From positions 310,001-374,000 of the forward strand of contig NZ_RMVE01000002.1 in the NCBI RefSeq assembly GCF_003865345.1: a stretch of DNA of 64,000 bases, given 5' to 3'. Each line of letters begins with the position of its first letter. The first letter of the stretch is position 1. Made by a program: the position numbers and the translations under genes. Below, one piece after another: positions 9,573 to 17,845 of the stretch. The stretch is from Nonlabens xiamenensis. GTDB lineage: Bacteria; Bacteroidota; Bacteroidia; Flavobacteriales; Flavobacteriaceae. The notes below the pieces were generated by a model. The model was not told the DNA's origin, made no database searches, and saw nothing but the letters and a program-made list of their open reading frames with translations.

Positions 9573-10472
9573 TTACACCTTAATATTACGCCATTTAGAA
9601 GATTGATTAGGCGCCAATTTCTGGAGTAGGTTTTTTAAAGTTCTGATGTCGACAGTAGGTCCAGAAGAGTAGACCCGCACGATTTCATCTGCCTTAGCGT
9701 CAAAAAATATGCGTTGAAGCAAACTATTAGGACGGCGGTTGTTTAATTCTTCAAGTTTAGCAATATGTTTTTGCAATAGGATTTTTCCGGCCTTAGGATC
9801 TTTGGCAAAGGTGTCCAATCCTTTAAGATGATAGTCGTACATGACCTGGCGATACTCTTTATAAGTATCTGAAAGCATATCGTCGTTGAGTCTGTACCTA
9901 GAAATCAGACCATCATTGGGTTTCCATCCCTTGGCACCTTGATTAGATTGGGCAAGGTTAACAATATTTCTAGCTTCCAGATGATACTCCTGTCCTCCCT
10001 GATAAGAAAACGTATCACCATCCAAGCCCAAAATGGTATAAGCATAAAAAGTGATCAGCGATATAAGATTGTTTTCGTATTGATTGGCATTATAAAAAAG
10101 TGGCGCATACTCTATGTATTCAAATGCGATGTCATTGTCTTTATAGTTGAAAATTGGTGTAGTATAAGTAGCATTGTACACGGGACGAGAAACCGACACC
10201 TGAAAATTACCCTGAAAACGATCATTGTCATAACTGGTCACTACAAAAACTAGTGATGCGTTAATGCGTTCTTCCTCTTTGAACTTTTGGTCGGTCCATT
10301 TTGTATTGTTCAAGAATTCTTGCATGGATGTTTCCAACGTCTTGAAAATAGACTGATCAGGCTGGGCCACATTCTGAGCGTTGACCTGTACGGTCATATT
10401 CAATTCTTGAGCCTGTAGTAGACCTCCGAAGAGAACAAGGGCGCTACAAACCCATTTGTTTAATAATTTCAT
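9573..10472 (-). CDS. porD: PorD/DUF4835 family exported protein
   Basis: A 299-residue protein with a signal peptide (MKLLNKWVCSALVLFGGLLQAQ) and a mature part beginning ELNMTVQVNAQNV, characteristic of DUF4835. Members next to coaBC and recN in Bacteroidota are annotated PorD, and the P. gingivalis homologue is linked to type IX secretion; its molecular role is not settled. The sequence also contains the family-like stretch NATYTTPIFNYKDNDI. The start overlaps the 3' end of coaBC by 29 bp, indicating translation as one operon. The window also encodes T9SS substrates, which fits but does not prove a secretion role. Confidence 0.85.
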   Translation of the reverse strand: MKLLNKWVCSALVLFGGLLQAQELNMTVQVNAQNVAQPDQSIFKTLETSMQEFLNNTKWTDQKFKEEERINASLVFVVTSYDNDRFQGNFQVSVSRPVYNATYTTPIFNYKDNDIAFEYIEYAPLFYNANQYENNLISLITFYAYTILGLDGDTFSYQGGQEYHLEARNIVNLAQSNQGAKGWKPNDGLISRYRLNDDMLSDTYKEYRQVMYDYHLKGLDTFAKDPKAGKILLQKHIAKLEELNNRRPNSLLQRIFFDAKADEIVRVYSSGPTVDIRTLKNLLQKLAPNQSSKWRNIKV

Positions 10473-11655
10473 CTACGATATCTTTTGCTACCTCAGCCTT
10501 TAATTTGGTATCAAAGGCCTTGACATTTTTATTTTTATCAATGATGGATATTTTATTGGTATCCTTTCCAAAACCAGCGCCTTTATCCCGCATGGAGTTG
10601 AGTATCAATAAATCCGTTTGCTTTTTTTCCGCTTTCGCGAAAGCGTGATCTAATTCATTTTCAGTCTCTAATGCAAATCCTACCAAAAATGGTTTGTTTT
10701 TCATCGCCCCCACACTGGCCAGGATGTCTGGATTCTTCACCAGATCCAATGTTAACGTTTCCGATTGCTTTTTTATTTTCTGTTCTGCTGGAGTTGCGGG
10801 TCTATAGTCTGCCACGGCCGCACTAAAAATCGCTACATGTATATCGGTAAGATTTTGATGAACCGCATCATACATATCTTGAGCACTTGTCACATCTACT
10901 CGCTTGATTAATTCATGCTCAACATTAACAGCACTAGGTCCCATAATCAAAATCACTTCACTTCCCTTTGCTGCCAATTCCAAGGCCACAGCAACCCCCA
11001 TTTTCCCACTGCTATGATTACCAATAAAACGTACTGGATCGATGCGCTCGTGGGTAGGACCGGCGGTGACCATACATTTTCTACCTTTAAGCGGGAGCCT
11101 GGATTCTATATGGAGTTGAATAAAATCAATAATCTCTTCAGGTTCAGCCATACGGCCCTTACCTGAGAGTCCACTCGCAAGTTCTCCCTCACCACTAGGG
11201 ATCATATGATTGCCATAGGCTTCTAAGCGATCAAAATTGTGTTGGGTAGAGGGATGTTTATACATATCCAAATCCATGGCTGGAGCAAAGTAAACTGGAC
11301 ATTTGGCGCTACAATAGACCGCCAGTAGGAGGTTATCAATATTACCCGACACCATTTTACTTAAAGTGTTGGCCGTAGCAGGGGCGATGATCATAAGGTC
11401 TGACCACAAACCCAGTTCCACATGATTGTTCCAAGTATCATTTTCATCCTCTTCATCGGTGAAGTGAGATACTACCGGATTTTTAGAAAGCGTAGAAAGA
11501 CTCAAGGGAGTGACAAAATCTCTTGCAGCAGGAGTCATTACTACTTTAACAGAAGCGCCCGCTTTTACAAGCAGGCGCACCAGATAAGTTGTTTTATAAG
11601 CGGCAATACCACCAGTGACTCCTAGTAATATTTTTTTACCGCGCAATACAGACAT
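10444..11655 (-). CDS. coaBC: Bifunctional phosphopantothenoylcysteine decarboxylase / phosphopantothenate-cysteine ligase
   Basis: CoaBC performs two consecutive steps of coenzyme A synthesis: ligation of cysteine to 4'-phosphopantothenate (CoaB, C-terminal half) and FMN-dependent decarboxylation (CoaC, N-terminal half). The N-terminus LLGVTGGIAAYKTTYLVRLL is the flavin-binding start of the HFCD fold. The active-site His is in NHVELGLW. The usual PAMN motif reads PAMD here, and the Cys before GKGRMAEP in the E. coli enzyme is Ser (ELASGLSGKGRM); both may be lineage variants. CoaB begins near TAGPTHERIDPVRFIGNHSS. One copy of the iterated palindrome encodes AFAKA in the CoaB half. 403 residues is the normal length. 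Confidence 0.95.
   Translation of the reverse strand: MSVLRGKKILLGVTGGIAAYKTTYLVRLLVKAGASVKVVMTPAARDFVTPLSLSTLSKNPVVSHFTDEEDENDTWNNHVELGLWSDLMIIAPATANTLSKMVSGNIDNLLLAVYCSAKCPVYFAPAMDLDMYKHPSTQHNFDRLEAYGNHMIPSGEGELASGLSGKGRMAEPEEIIDFIQLHIESRLPLKGRKCMVTAGPTHERIDPVRFIGNHSSGKMGVAVALELAAKGSEVILIMGPSAVNVEHELIKRVDVTSAQDMYDAVHQNLTDIHVAIFSAAVADYRPATPAEQKIKKQSETLTLDLVKNPDILASVGAMKNKPFLVGFALETENELDHAFAKAEKKQTDLLILNSMRDKGAGFGKDTNKISIIDKNKNVKAFDTKLKAEVAKDIVDEIIKQMGL
10630..10645. repeat. Iterated palindrome copy 1 (in coaBC)
   Basis: A perfect 16-mer CGCTTTCGCGAAAGCG. It is read as Ala-Phe-Ala-Lys-Ala (AFAKA) in the CoaB half of coaBC. Confidence 0.95.
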
Positions 11656-11661
11656 AAAGAA

Positions 11662-11985
11662 TTATTCAGGTTTACTGGTATCCCTGTGATAGATTTTACC
11701 TTCTAACCATTCTTCTACTGCAATAGCAGTGGGTTTTGGCAAACGCTCATAGAATTTGGACACCTCAATTTGCTCTTTATTCTCAAAAATTTCCTCAAGA
11801 GAATCATTGTAGGTGGCAAATTCTTCAAGTTTTTCGATCAATTCTTCTTTAACATCCGTATTGATCTGCTCAGCACGTTTGGCAATAATGGAAATGGCCT
11901 CATACATATTCCCAGTCGGAGAAGTAATATCATCACGGTTGTAGGTGATCGTAGTATTGGGCGCTGTAAGATTTTTAGTATCCAT
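11662..11985 (-). CDS. rpoZ: DNA-directed RNA polymerase omega subunit (Bacteroidota type)
   Basis: A 107-residue soluble protein lying between bamD and coaBC, the usual location of the Bacteroidota omega subunit. The stretch NMYEAISIIAKRAEQIN is the family's helical core, in which E. coli omega has RFDLVLVAARRARQM. Omega assists assembly and stability of the RNA polymerase beta' subunit. The gaps to bamD (5 bp) and coaBC (6 bp) are very short, so it belongs to the same transcript. The divergence from proteobacterial omega is typical; the call rests on the core motif and context. Confidence 0.88.
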   Translation of the reverse strand: MDTKNLTAPNTTITYNRDDITSPTGNMYEAISIIAKRAEQINTDVKEELIEKLEEFATYNDSLEEIFENKEQIEVSKFYERLPKPTAIAVEEWLEGKIYHRDTSKPE

Positions 11986-11990
11986 GGTAT

Positions 11991-12800
11991 TTAATTGCTT
12001 GAAATTGAATTATAGTAATCCTCGATTTTTTCAAGGATTTCATCTGCTTCTTCCTTGTATTCACTATCGGGATAACGATTTGCAAAGGTATCATAATATT
12101 TCTTAGCAACAGCAAGTCTTTCAGGCACTAAATCACTAAAACTGTTAATCGCATAATTATACTGTGAATCAAGTAAGTAGAACTGAGCGTCGTCTTGATA
12201 CTCTGAACCTGGGTGATTGATAATAAAGTTCTCAAAACTAGCAATCGCCGAAATATACCCTCCTCGGAAGTTGCCAAACCTGTGGTACTGCTTACCCACT
12301 TCATAAGCTTTTTTATCAAGCTTTAACCTCAATTCATCAATCAGTGCGTTGGCCTCTGTGGCATATTGACCATTGGGGTAAACATTGATATAGTCTTGTA
12401 ATTTGCTCAGTGCCGTATAGGTATCGGTTTGATCTTTGGAGTATACCGGAGACATATGGTAGTGACTTTTACCAGCCATAAATGCAGCATATTCCCGATT
12501 GGGGTTGGTTGGGTGGGATTGGATAAAACGTTCGTATTGGTACGCACTATTGACGTAACTGCGATCTTCATATAAAGCTTTGGCATATTTGATAGCCATA
12601 GGTGCAGCACTATCTGTACCTCGATAAACCGGAATGATTTGTTCAAACAACGCTAGACTTTTGCCGTATTTTCCTTTAGCAAACAACGTATCAATCATAG
12701 CAGTTTTAACAGCTACATCATCAGACTTTAAGGCCTTTTGATACGATCCACAACTACAAATAACCATGGCGGCGGCCAGGGCAAAAACAAAATTCTTCAT
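11991..12800 (-). CDS. bamD: Outer membrane assembly lipoprotein BamD
   Basis: BamD is the essential TPR lipoprotein of the BAM complex that inserts beta-barrel proteins into the outer membrane. I start at the ATG at 12800, giving 269 residues, because the signal sequence MKNFVFALAAAMVICSCGSY has a lipobox (VICSC) right there; an upstream ATG at 12854 would add 18 non-signal residues. The mature protein has TPR-like helices with the YQFERFI-type pattern (here AYQYERFIQSHPTNP) and HPGSEYQDDAQFYLLDSQY, typical of BamD/YfiO. It lies between dapA and rpoZ with short gaps, in a conserved operon. Confidence 0.92.
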   Translation of the reverse strand: MKNFVFALAAAMVICSCGSYQKALKSDDVAVKTAMIDTLFAKGKYGKSLALFEQIIPVYRGTDSAAPMAIKYAKALYEDRSYVNSAYQYERFIQSHPTNPNREYAAFMAGKSHYHMSPVYSKDQTDTYTALSKLQDYINVYPNGQYATEANALIDELRLKLDKKAYEVGKQYHRFGNFRGGYISAIASFENFIINHPGSEYQDDAQFYLLDSQYNYAINSFSDLVPERLAVAKKYYDTFANRYPDSEYKEEADEILEKIEDYYNSISSN

Positions 12801-12877
12801 AAGAGATTTTAAGGAATGCAAATGTAGTTTTTTCCAATAGAAAAAACAGCGCATTCACACTGGTTAACGCTTCCTTC

Positions 12878-13756
12878 CTATTTCTGGTATAATTGCCAGT
12901 AGGCTCCCAAACGTTCTGTGAGGTCTTGCGTGGCTGGAACCAAAGGCAAACGTACCATTGGACTACACAAATCCATGTGATTGAGTAAGGCCTTAATGCC
13001 TGCTGGATTACCTTCCTCAAAAATCATGTCTATACTCCCTGCGATACGATAATGCAACTCATAGGATTCGGCTACATCACCATTTAAAGCATAGCGGATC
13101 ATATCAGAAAAATCCTGAGCAATTGCTTGACCGATCACTGAGATCACTCCTGCCCCACCTGCCAAAGTAATGGCATTGGCAACCATATCATCTCCAGAAA
13201 TAACCAGAAAATCTTTGGAAGTGTATTGGATCATTTTCATCGCCTGATCCAAGTTTCCTGCAGCCTCTTTGATGGCAACGATTTGCTCTAAATCTGCTAG
13301 CCTGACCACGGTTTCCACGGCCATATTAGACCCTGTTCTTCCAGGAACGTTGTAAAGAATAATGGGCAGCGGACTTACCTCTGCCAAGGTTTTAAAGTGT
13401 TGATATATTCCTTCTTGACTCGGCTTGTTGTAGGCTGGAGAAACAGAAAGAATCGCAGTGAACCCATCTGATTCCAACTCCTGCATTTCTTTCATCACCG
13501 CGGCAGTATCATTTCCACCGACACCAAGAACGAGAGGTAATCTACCATTGTTGGCGTTTTTGATGGTTTCAACGACGGATTTTTTCTCTTCCTTGTTCAA
13601 GGTTACACTCTCACCAGTGGTACCCAAGACCACCAGATAGTCGATTCCATTCTCCACCTGGTATTCCACCAGCTGGGTCAACGCATCATGGTCAACATTG
13701 TTCTTTTCGTCAAAAGGGGTGACCAGGGCCACACCAGTTCCTATCAATTCCTGCAT
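12878..13756 (-). CDS. dapA: 4-hydroxy-tetrahydrodipicolinate synthase
   Basis: DapA condenses pyruvate with aspartate semialdehyde, the first committed step of lysine and diaminopimelate synthesis. The 292-residue TIM-barrel protein has all the expected residues: the GTTGE motif (45-49), Y109, Y135 in ILYNVPGRTG and the Schiff-base lysine K163 in VAIKEAAGN. The DapA-family pattern GTGVALVTPF is at the N-terminus. It starts 4 bp after the stop of the DUF6913-like gene, so both are probably co-transcribed. Cytosolic. Confidence 0.96.
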   Translation of the reverse strand: MQELIGTGVALVTPFDEKNNVDHDALTQLVEYQVENGIDYLVVLGTTGESVTLNKEEKKSVVETIKNANNGRLPLVLGVGGNDTAAVMKEMQELESDGFTAILSVSPAYNKPSQEGIYQHFKTLAEVSPLPIILYNVPGRTGSNMAVETVVRLADLEQIVAIKEAAGNLDQAMKMIQYTSKDFLVISGDDMVANAITLAGGAGVISVIGQAIAQDFSDMIRYALNGDVAESYELHYRIAGSIDMIFEEGNPAGIKALLNHMDLCSPMVRLPLVPATQDLTERLGAYWQLYQK

Positions 13757-13760
13757 TTTA

Positions 13761-14288
13761 TTATGAGGTAAGTATTTTTAAATATTTGGCAATTTCGTTG
13801 AATAAGGCCTCTGGCTGAGTTAAGGGAACGTTAACAGCCAAGTCATAGGTAAGGCTGTCGTGATCCGGATGCCCTACCTTACATTTGGATTTCAAAGCAG
13901 TTGTAAAAAAAGTTAAGGCCGGTGAAGGCTCATGGCATACATTAATTTGCAGGTCAAAATCCTCTTCGAGCAATCTCTTAACATTTTCATCATTTAAACC
14001 ACCCGTCCATTTCAATATTTTTTTTTCATCGATTCTGAACATATTACCACCGTGAAGTACTGCGTTTTGAGGTTCCCCGCTTTGTAAGACCTGTACCCAA
14101 GATATTGCTGTTTTTTCAATATTTAATCGATGAATATTTGCGTGCAACTGATCCAGTAAATTCGCATGACATTGATCCACAATCACCACTAAGTTCTGAG
14201 GCCATTGCAGCAGTGGATCACCATGCCTTTTTTCTAATTGGGCAAACTGTTTCCTGAGCCAAGCTTGTTTTAAACCGTCAAAAATCAT
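13761..14288 (-). CDS. DUF6913-like cytosolic protein
   Basis: A 175-residue protein with no signal peptide or membrane segment. It resembles the small Bacteroidota family labelled DUF6913, whose members commonly sit beside dapA. The N-terminus is basic and helical (MIFDGLKQAWLRKQFAQLEK); later parts have a short beta strand (LVVIVDQCHANLLDQL) and a GHPDHDSLTYDLAVNVPLT segment. No catalytic motif is evident. It is the first gene of the run leading to dapA, bamD, rpoZ and coaBC, so it may be regulated with them, but its job is unknown. Confidence 0.75.
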   Translation of the reverse strand: MIFDGLKQAWLRKQFAQLEKRHGDPLLQWPQNLVVIVDQCHANLLDQLHANIHRLNIEKTAISWVQVLQSGEPQNAVLHGGNMFRIDEKKILKWTGGLNDENVKRLLEEDFDLQINVCHEPSPALTFFTTALKSKCKVGHPDHDSLTYDLAVNVPLTQPEALFNEIAKYLKILTS

Positions 14289-14296
14289 TTACTTTT

Positions 14297-14316
14297 ACTA
14301 CTTCAGCAAAAGTAGT
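14297..14316. promoter_or_regulatory. Promoter and operator-like inverted repeat of the dapA-bamD operon
   Basis: The minus-strand -7 element TACTTTTG (14314-14307) lies about 19 bp upstream of the ATG at 14288. It is embedded in the inverted repeat ACTACTT-N6-AAGTAGT (14297-14316). An inverted repeat over a -7 element could bind a repressor. It could also be chance. Confidence 0.4.
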
Positions 14317-14354
14317 ATATCGAACAGAGTTACCTGGGTAAATATGTATAGAAA

Positions 14355-15182
14355 ATGCAAAGAAAAACAAATAGTTATTCCCGGATGATGGCACAAAGAA
14401 CTGATCGGTTCAACCTTCATCTTCTTCTTAGAAAATTTCAAATTTTCAGGATTGTCATTTTGGCCCTCCTGGTCGTGGGATGCGGAAAAGACGTCCAGCA
14501 ACTTTCTAAAGTAGAGGCCAAGCAAATTGCGATCGACAGCACCACTGGAAAGGTGGATGAATTAGCCAATTTTATTGAGCCTTATAAAAAGTCTTTGGAT
14601 CAACAAATGAATGAAGCATTGGCATATAATCCTGTTTCTATGCATAAGAATGATACGCCCTACAATACAGCTATAGGCAACCTGATGACCCGCATAGTGT
14701 ATGAACAAGCTGCGCCTATATATCAAAAGCGTATTAAATCCAACATAGATCTAGTCTTGTTGAACCATGGAGGAATTCGAGCACCCATCAGTGAGGGACC
14801 GGTCACCATGCGAACAGCTTATGAGGTTATGCCTTTTGAGAACCAGATCGTTGTGGCCCAATTAAAAGGAACAGCGATAATGGAAATGGTCGATTACCTC
14901 ACCAAAAGTAGTAAACCGCACCCTTTTCAAGGCCTAAAAATAATGTTGGATAAGAATGATCAATTGCAGGAGGTTCTTTTAAATGGAAAACCTATTAATG
15001 CAGGTGAAACATACCATGTAGCGACCAGTGATTATTTATATAACGGTGGGGATAACATGGTGTTTTTCTCTGAAAGTCCTATCACAAGATTGGATTATAA
15101 GATCCGTAACGCTATGATCGATTATTTTAGGAAAACTGATACAATCAAGGCTTCGGCCGATGATAGATTTATCAAGTTGTAA
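14355..15182 (+). CDS. 5'-nucleotidase C-terminal domain lipoprotein
   Basis: This protein corresponds to the C-terminal, substrate-binding domain of periplasmic 5'-nucleotidases (UshA-like). It has the family motifs NHGGIRAPISEGPVTMRTAY and VATSDYLYNGGDN. Its partner, the metallophosphatase domain, is the next gene, so the enzyme is split into two polypeptides. A hydrophobic run ending LALLVVGCGKD contains a lipobox, so it is probably membrane anchored. The start is uncertain: the ATG at 14355 precedes the lipobox by 42 residues, long for a signal peptide; ATGs at 14385 and 14388 are alternatives. The gap to the partner is 27 bp, indicating an operon. Confidence 0.85.
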   Translation: MQRKTNSYSRMMAQRTDRFNLHLLLRKFQIFRIVILALLVVGCGKDVQQLSKVEAKQIAIDSTTGKVDELANFIEPYKKSLDQQMNEALAYNPVSMHKNDTPYNTAIGNLMTRIVYEQAAPIYQKRIKSNIDLVLLNHGGIRAPISEGPVTMRTAYEVMPFENQIVVAQLKGTAIMEMVDYLTKSSKPHPFQGLKIMLDKNDQLQEVLLNGKPINAGETYHVATSDYLYNGGDNMVFFSESPITRLDYKIRNAMIDYFRKTDTIKASADDRFIKL

Positions 15183-15209
15183 AATCAGTTAAATTACCAA
15201 TTGAGCCTT

Positions 15210-16133
15210 ATGAAGAGAAGAAAATTTATTGAGCGATCCAGCTCCGCTTTGGTAGGAGCAGCACTGTTTTCCAATCATGCACTGGCCGGTGGCTTGGCCT
15301 CACCTACAAAGGAGACAGGTGAGCTAAAGACTATCAGCATCCTGCATACTAATGATACCCATTCCCATATTGAACCTATTGCCAGCGGAAGAAACCAAGG
15401 TAAAGGTGGTGTCGCACGAAGAGCATATACCATCAACGAGATCCGCAAGGAGAATCCAAATACGCTACTATTGGACTGTGGAGATATTTTTCAGGGAACA
15501 CCCTACTTTAACTTTTATGGTGGCGAGTTAGAAATTAAATTGATGAGTATGATGGGGTATGATGCAGCGACACTGGGTAACCATGATTTTGACAATGGTA
15601 TCGATGGCTTATACAAACAACTACCTCACGCCAATTTTGACTTTGTCATTTCCAACTATGACTTTGCCAATACCATCATGGACGGTCATTCTGTTCAAAA
15701 CAAAGTATACGTAATTGATGGAGTACGCGTCGGGCTATTCGGTCTAGGAATTGAATTGACAGGGCTCGTAGATCCAAAACTTTATAAGGAAACAAAATAC
15801 ATCGACCCCATAGAAATTGCTCAAGATCAAGCAAGAATACTGAAGGAAGAAGAACAATGTGATTTAGTGATATGCATGTCTCATCTGGGATATTCTTATC
15901 GGAATGAAAAAGTCTCAGATCTCAAATTGGCCGAAGCTACCTCAGGGATAGATTTGATCATTGGCGGTCATACACACACCTTTCTGGACCGTCCAGAGAT
16001 TGTCACTAATATTAAAGGCAATCAGGTATTGGTCAATCAAGTAGGCTGTTACGGGATTAATTTAGGACGTGTAGACTTTTATTTCAAAGAAGGTAAAACG
16101 GAAGCTGGAGGCAACATCGTTTATAATATTTAA
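15210..16133 (+). CDS. Exported metallophosphatase, N-terminal domain of a split 5'-nucleotidase
   Basis: 307 residues, started at the ATG at 15210; an in-frame TTG nine bases upstream is unlikely. The N-terminus MKRRKFIERSSSALVGAALF looks like a twin-arginine (Tat) signal, which would fit export of a folded metalloenzyme. The calcineurin-like phosphoesterase motifs are all present: HTNDTHSH (D-x-H), DCGDIFQG, TLGNHDFDNG and the terminal GGHTHTF. It would bind two divalent metals and hydrolyse nucleotide monophosphates. The C-terminal domain of such enzymes is encoded by the preceding gene, so the pair probably forms one functional enzyme in the periplasm. It is shorter than a fused enzyme (about 500-600 residues) and consistent with a domain split. 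Confidence 0.9.
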   Translation: MKRRKFIERSSSALVGAALFSNHALAGGLASPTKETGELKTISILHTNDTHSHIEPIASGRNQGKGGVARRAYTINEIRKENPNTLLLDCGDIFQGTPYFNFYGGELEIKLMSMMGYDAATLGNHDFDNGIDGLYKQLPHANFDFVISNYDFANTIMDGHSVQNKVYVIDGVRVGLFGLGIELTGLVDPKLYKETKYIDPIEIAQDQARILKEEEQCDLVICMSHLGYSYRNEKVSDLKLAEATSGIDLIIGGHTHTFLDRPEIVTNIKGNQVLVNQVGCYGINLGRVDFYFKEGKTEAGGNIVYNI

Positions 16134-16560
16134 ATAAGATCTAAAAATCGCTTAAACGATAATGCAATTTCAGGGCGGGTCATTCACCCTTTCTAGCCAT
16201 CATTTCATTGGCATATATTTTTTTTTCTAATTTCTATAAGACAGTTTAAACACCATTCCTTGGTGAATCTTTTATAAAAAATTTAAGCTTTGTCCATCGC
16301 CATACCTACTAAGCCTGAGTTCTCTTTCAAAAATAACGGGAAGTTACACGATACTAGTAAGTTATACTGGACTCGAAGAGTCAAATAATCGACGTAAGCC
16401 AATATTTTTAGCGATAATTGTTCATGTCATCGATTTTCTGATACTGGATATCGATAAGATGGATATCTTAGGACTAACTTTTTTTCTGACCATGAAAAGA
16501 AAATAACTTTGAATGTAAGATCATAACCCCTACCAATGATCTACAATCACTTAGCCGACA
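16134..16560. other. 427-bp intergenic region before the secreted paralogue trio
   Basis: No gene was found. It holds an inverted repeat TAAGAT-GGAT-ATCTTA (16455-16470) and a -7 element near 16504. No tRNA or IS sequence is evident. Confidence 0.6.
16504..16511 (+). promoter_or_regulatory. Candidate -7 element for the secreted paralogue operon
   Basis: TAACTTTG, an exact TAnnTTTG, lies 50 bp upstream of the ATG at 16561. The inverted repeat at 16455-16470 ends 33 bp upstream of it and could be an operator. The -33 region has no clear TTG. Confidence 0.4.
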
Positions 16561-17172
16561 ATGAAAAAAATTACATTCTTCCTCTGGTTATCTATGCTAG
16601 GCGCTTTAGCATCTTATGGCCAAAATGGTGTGGGTATTAATACCAATAATCCGCGCACTACCCTAGAGGTAAATGGCTCTGTGACCGTCAACGGACAATT
16701 ATTACTGGACAATCCCAGAAATATCACCGATGGTGAACCATCTACCTTTGTGGTTCAAGACAATACCAATCAAGTCAGAGCTTTAAATTTAAGTACACCT
16801 ACTAGCCCTGGATTAGGATATTTGCAGACCTATATTCTGACGAATACGGGGTTGGATTTTGTCAGGGACTTTGACACGCAAATTGATGCCTCAAAATATG
16901 TTGTGGTAATCGTGTCCTCATTTTACAACCAGCGTCTCCAACTTAACGGCAGCGACTATAGCATACCTTATGCGTCAGCGTTTGTCAGCGGTGGGACCTG
17001 GCATCTAACGGCAAATTATCCAATTGCTAGAGATGAAAGCGCCAGCTTAATTGGCGAATGGAATATTAATACGCTCATCTTTACCAATAACCTATCCAAA
17101 CAATATACCTCCATGACCGTGGATATGACTGGAAATACTACGGGCAGTGCAGTTAACCCAATAGTGGATTGA
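16561..17172 (+). CDS. Secreted protein, paralogue 1 of 3
   Basis: A 203-residue protein with a signal peptide (MKKITFFLWLSMLGALASYGQ). After it comes the pattern GVGINTNNPRTTLEVNGSV followed by VTVNGQLLLDNP, a beta-repeat style common at the start of Bacteroidota surface proteins. The C-terminal half is beta-rich with SGGTWHLTANYP and ends MTVDMTGNTTGS. It aligns by eye with the next two genes, which share the INxxxP...VNGS/VDGN start, a 'TWHL/F' segment and a terminal aliphatic strand. No T9SS sorting domain is seen and no function is recognised. The stop overlaps the next ATG by 4 bp, so translation is coupled. Confidence 0.75.
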   Translation: MKKITFFLWLSMLGALASYGQNGVGINTNNPRTTLEVNGSVTVNGQLLLDNPRNITDGEPSTFVVQDNTNQVRALNLSTPTSPGLGYLQTYILTNTGLDFVRDFDTQIDASKYVVVIVSSFYNQRLQLNGSDYSIPYASAFVSGGTWHLTANYPIARDESASLIGEWNINTLIFTNNLSKQYTSMTVDMTGNTTGSAVNPIVD

Positions 17173-17840
17173 TGAAAAAATTATTCAATTGTTCAATACT
17201 ATTTATACTTCTCGTAATTGGGGAATCTCAAGCACAAATTGGTATCAATACAGTCAACCCGACAGAGGCTGTTGATGTCAACGGAAGCGTGATCGTAACT
17301 GATGACCTAAATATCTCTAGCATTCAGAATGTCAATGCTACTGATGATGGTTTTAAATTGTTAGTACGCAAACTTCCCAATGCTCTGGCTCCCACACCTG
17401 TTGCTCAAGGTCAATTGGTACAACTTGATCCAGACCGGCTTGCCATCGCTCCAATTAATGTAGCTAATTATCATTTTACCAATATCAGTTCTGATAACAT
17501 CACTGATGTCAATACACGAATTCCAAGTTCGCTCTATTTAGTGGGTATCGCCAATTTCAGTTATACCGGAGATGCGATCAACAAGGCCCTTATCGGAAGT
17601 GGACCCAACGAAACCATAGGCGATTTTACCGTACGTGCGTTTGAAGATGGAGGCACTTGGCACCTTGAAATTAAAAATAGAGAACTGGATTTGCCACCAG
17701 GAGATCGTTTGGAGTATCGCCTAACCTTAGTGATTTATGCTAGGTCATTTTTCAGAGGATTACCGGACATAACCCATGACATGGGCAATAGTTATGACAG
17801 TGTTGCCGGTCCGGGCGAGATACCTAATCTTCCCAATTAA
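17169..17840 (+). CDS. Secreted protein, paralogue 2 of 3
   Basis: 223 residues with a signal peptide (MMKKLFNCSILFILLVIGESQAQ). The mature start IGINTVNPTEAVDVNGSV matches the first paralogue (GINTNNPRTTLEVNGSV). The shared GGTWHLEIKNR segment and an ending with TLVIYARSFFRGLPD follow. The ATG overlaps the preceding stop by 4 bp (ATGA). It gives no enzymatic motif, and a structural or adhesive surface role is only a guess. The gap to paralogue 3 is 5 bp. Confidence 0.75.
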   Translation: MMKKLFNCSILFILLVIGESQAQIGINTVNPTEAVDVNGSVIVTDDLNISSIQNVNATDDGFKLLVRKLPNALAPTPVAQGQLVQLDPDRLAIAPINVANYHFTNISSDNITDVNTRIPSSLYLVGIANFSYTGDAINKALIGSGPNETIGDFTVRAFEDGGTWHLEIKNRELDLPPGDRLEYRLTLVIYARSFFRGLPDITHDMGNSYDSVAGPGEIPNLPN

Positions 17841-17845
17841 GCCAT

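Noticed and set aside
14298-14525. A 75-codon minus-strand open frame opposite the 5'-nucleotidase gene
   Set aside because: It overlaps a well-supported gene on the other strand and lacks family features; likely a shadow frame.
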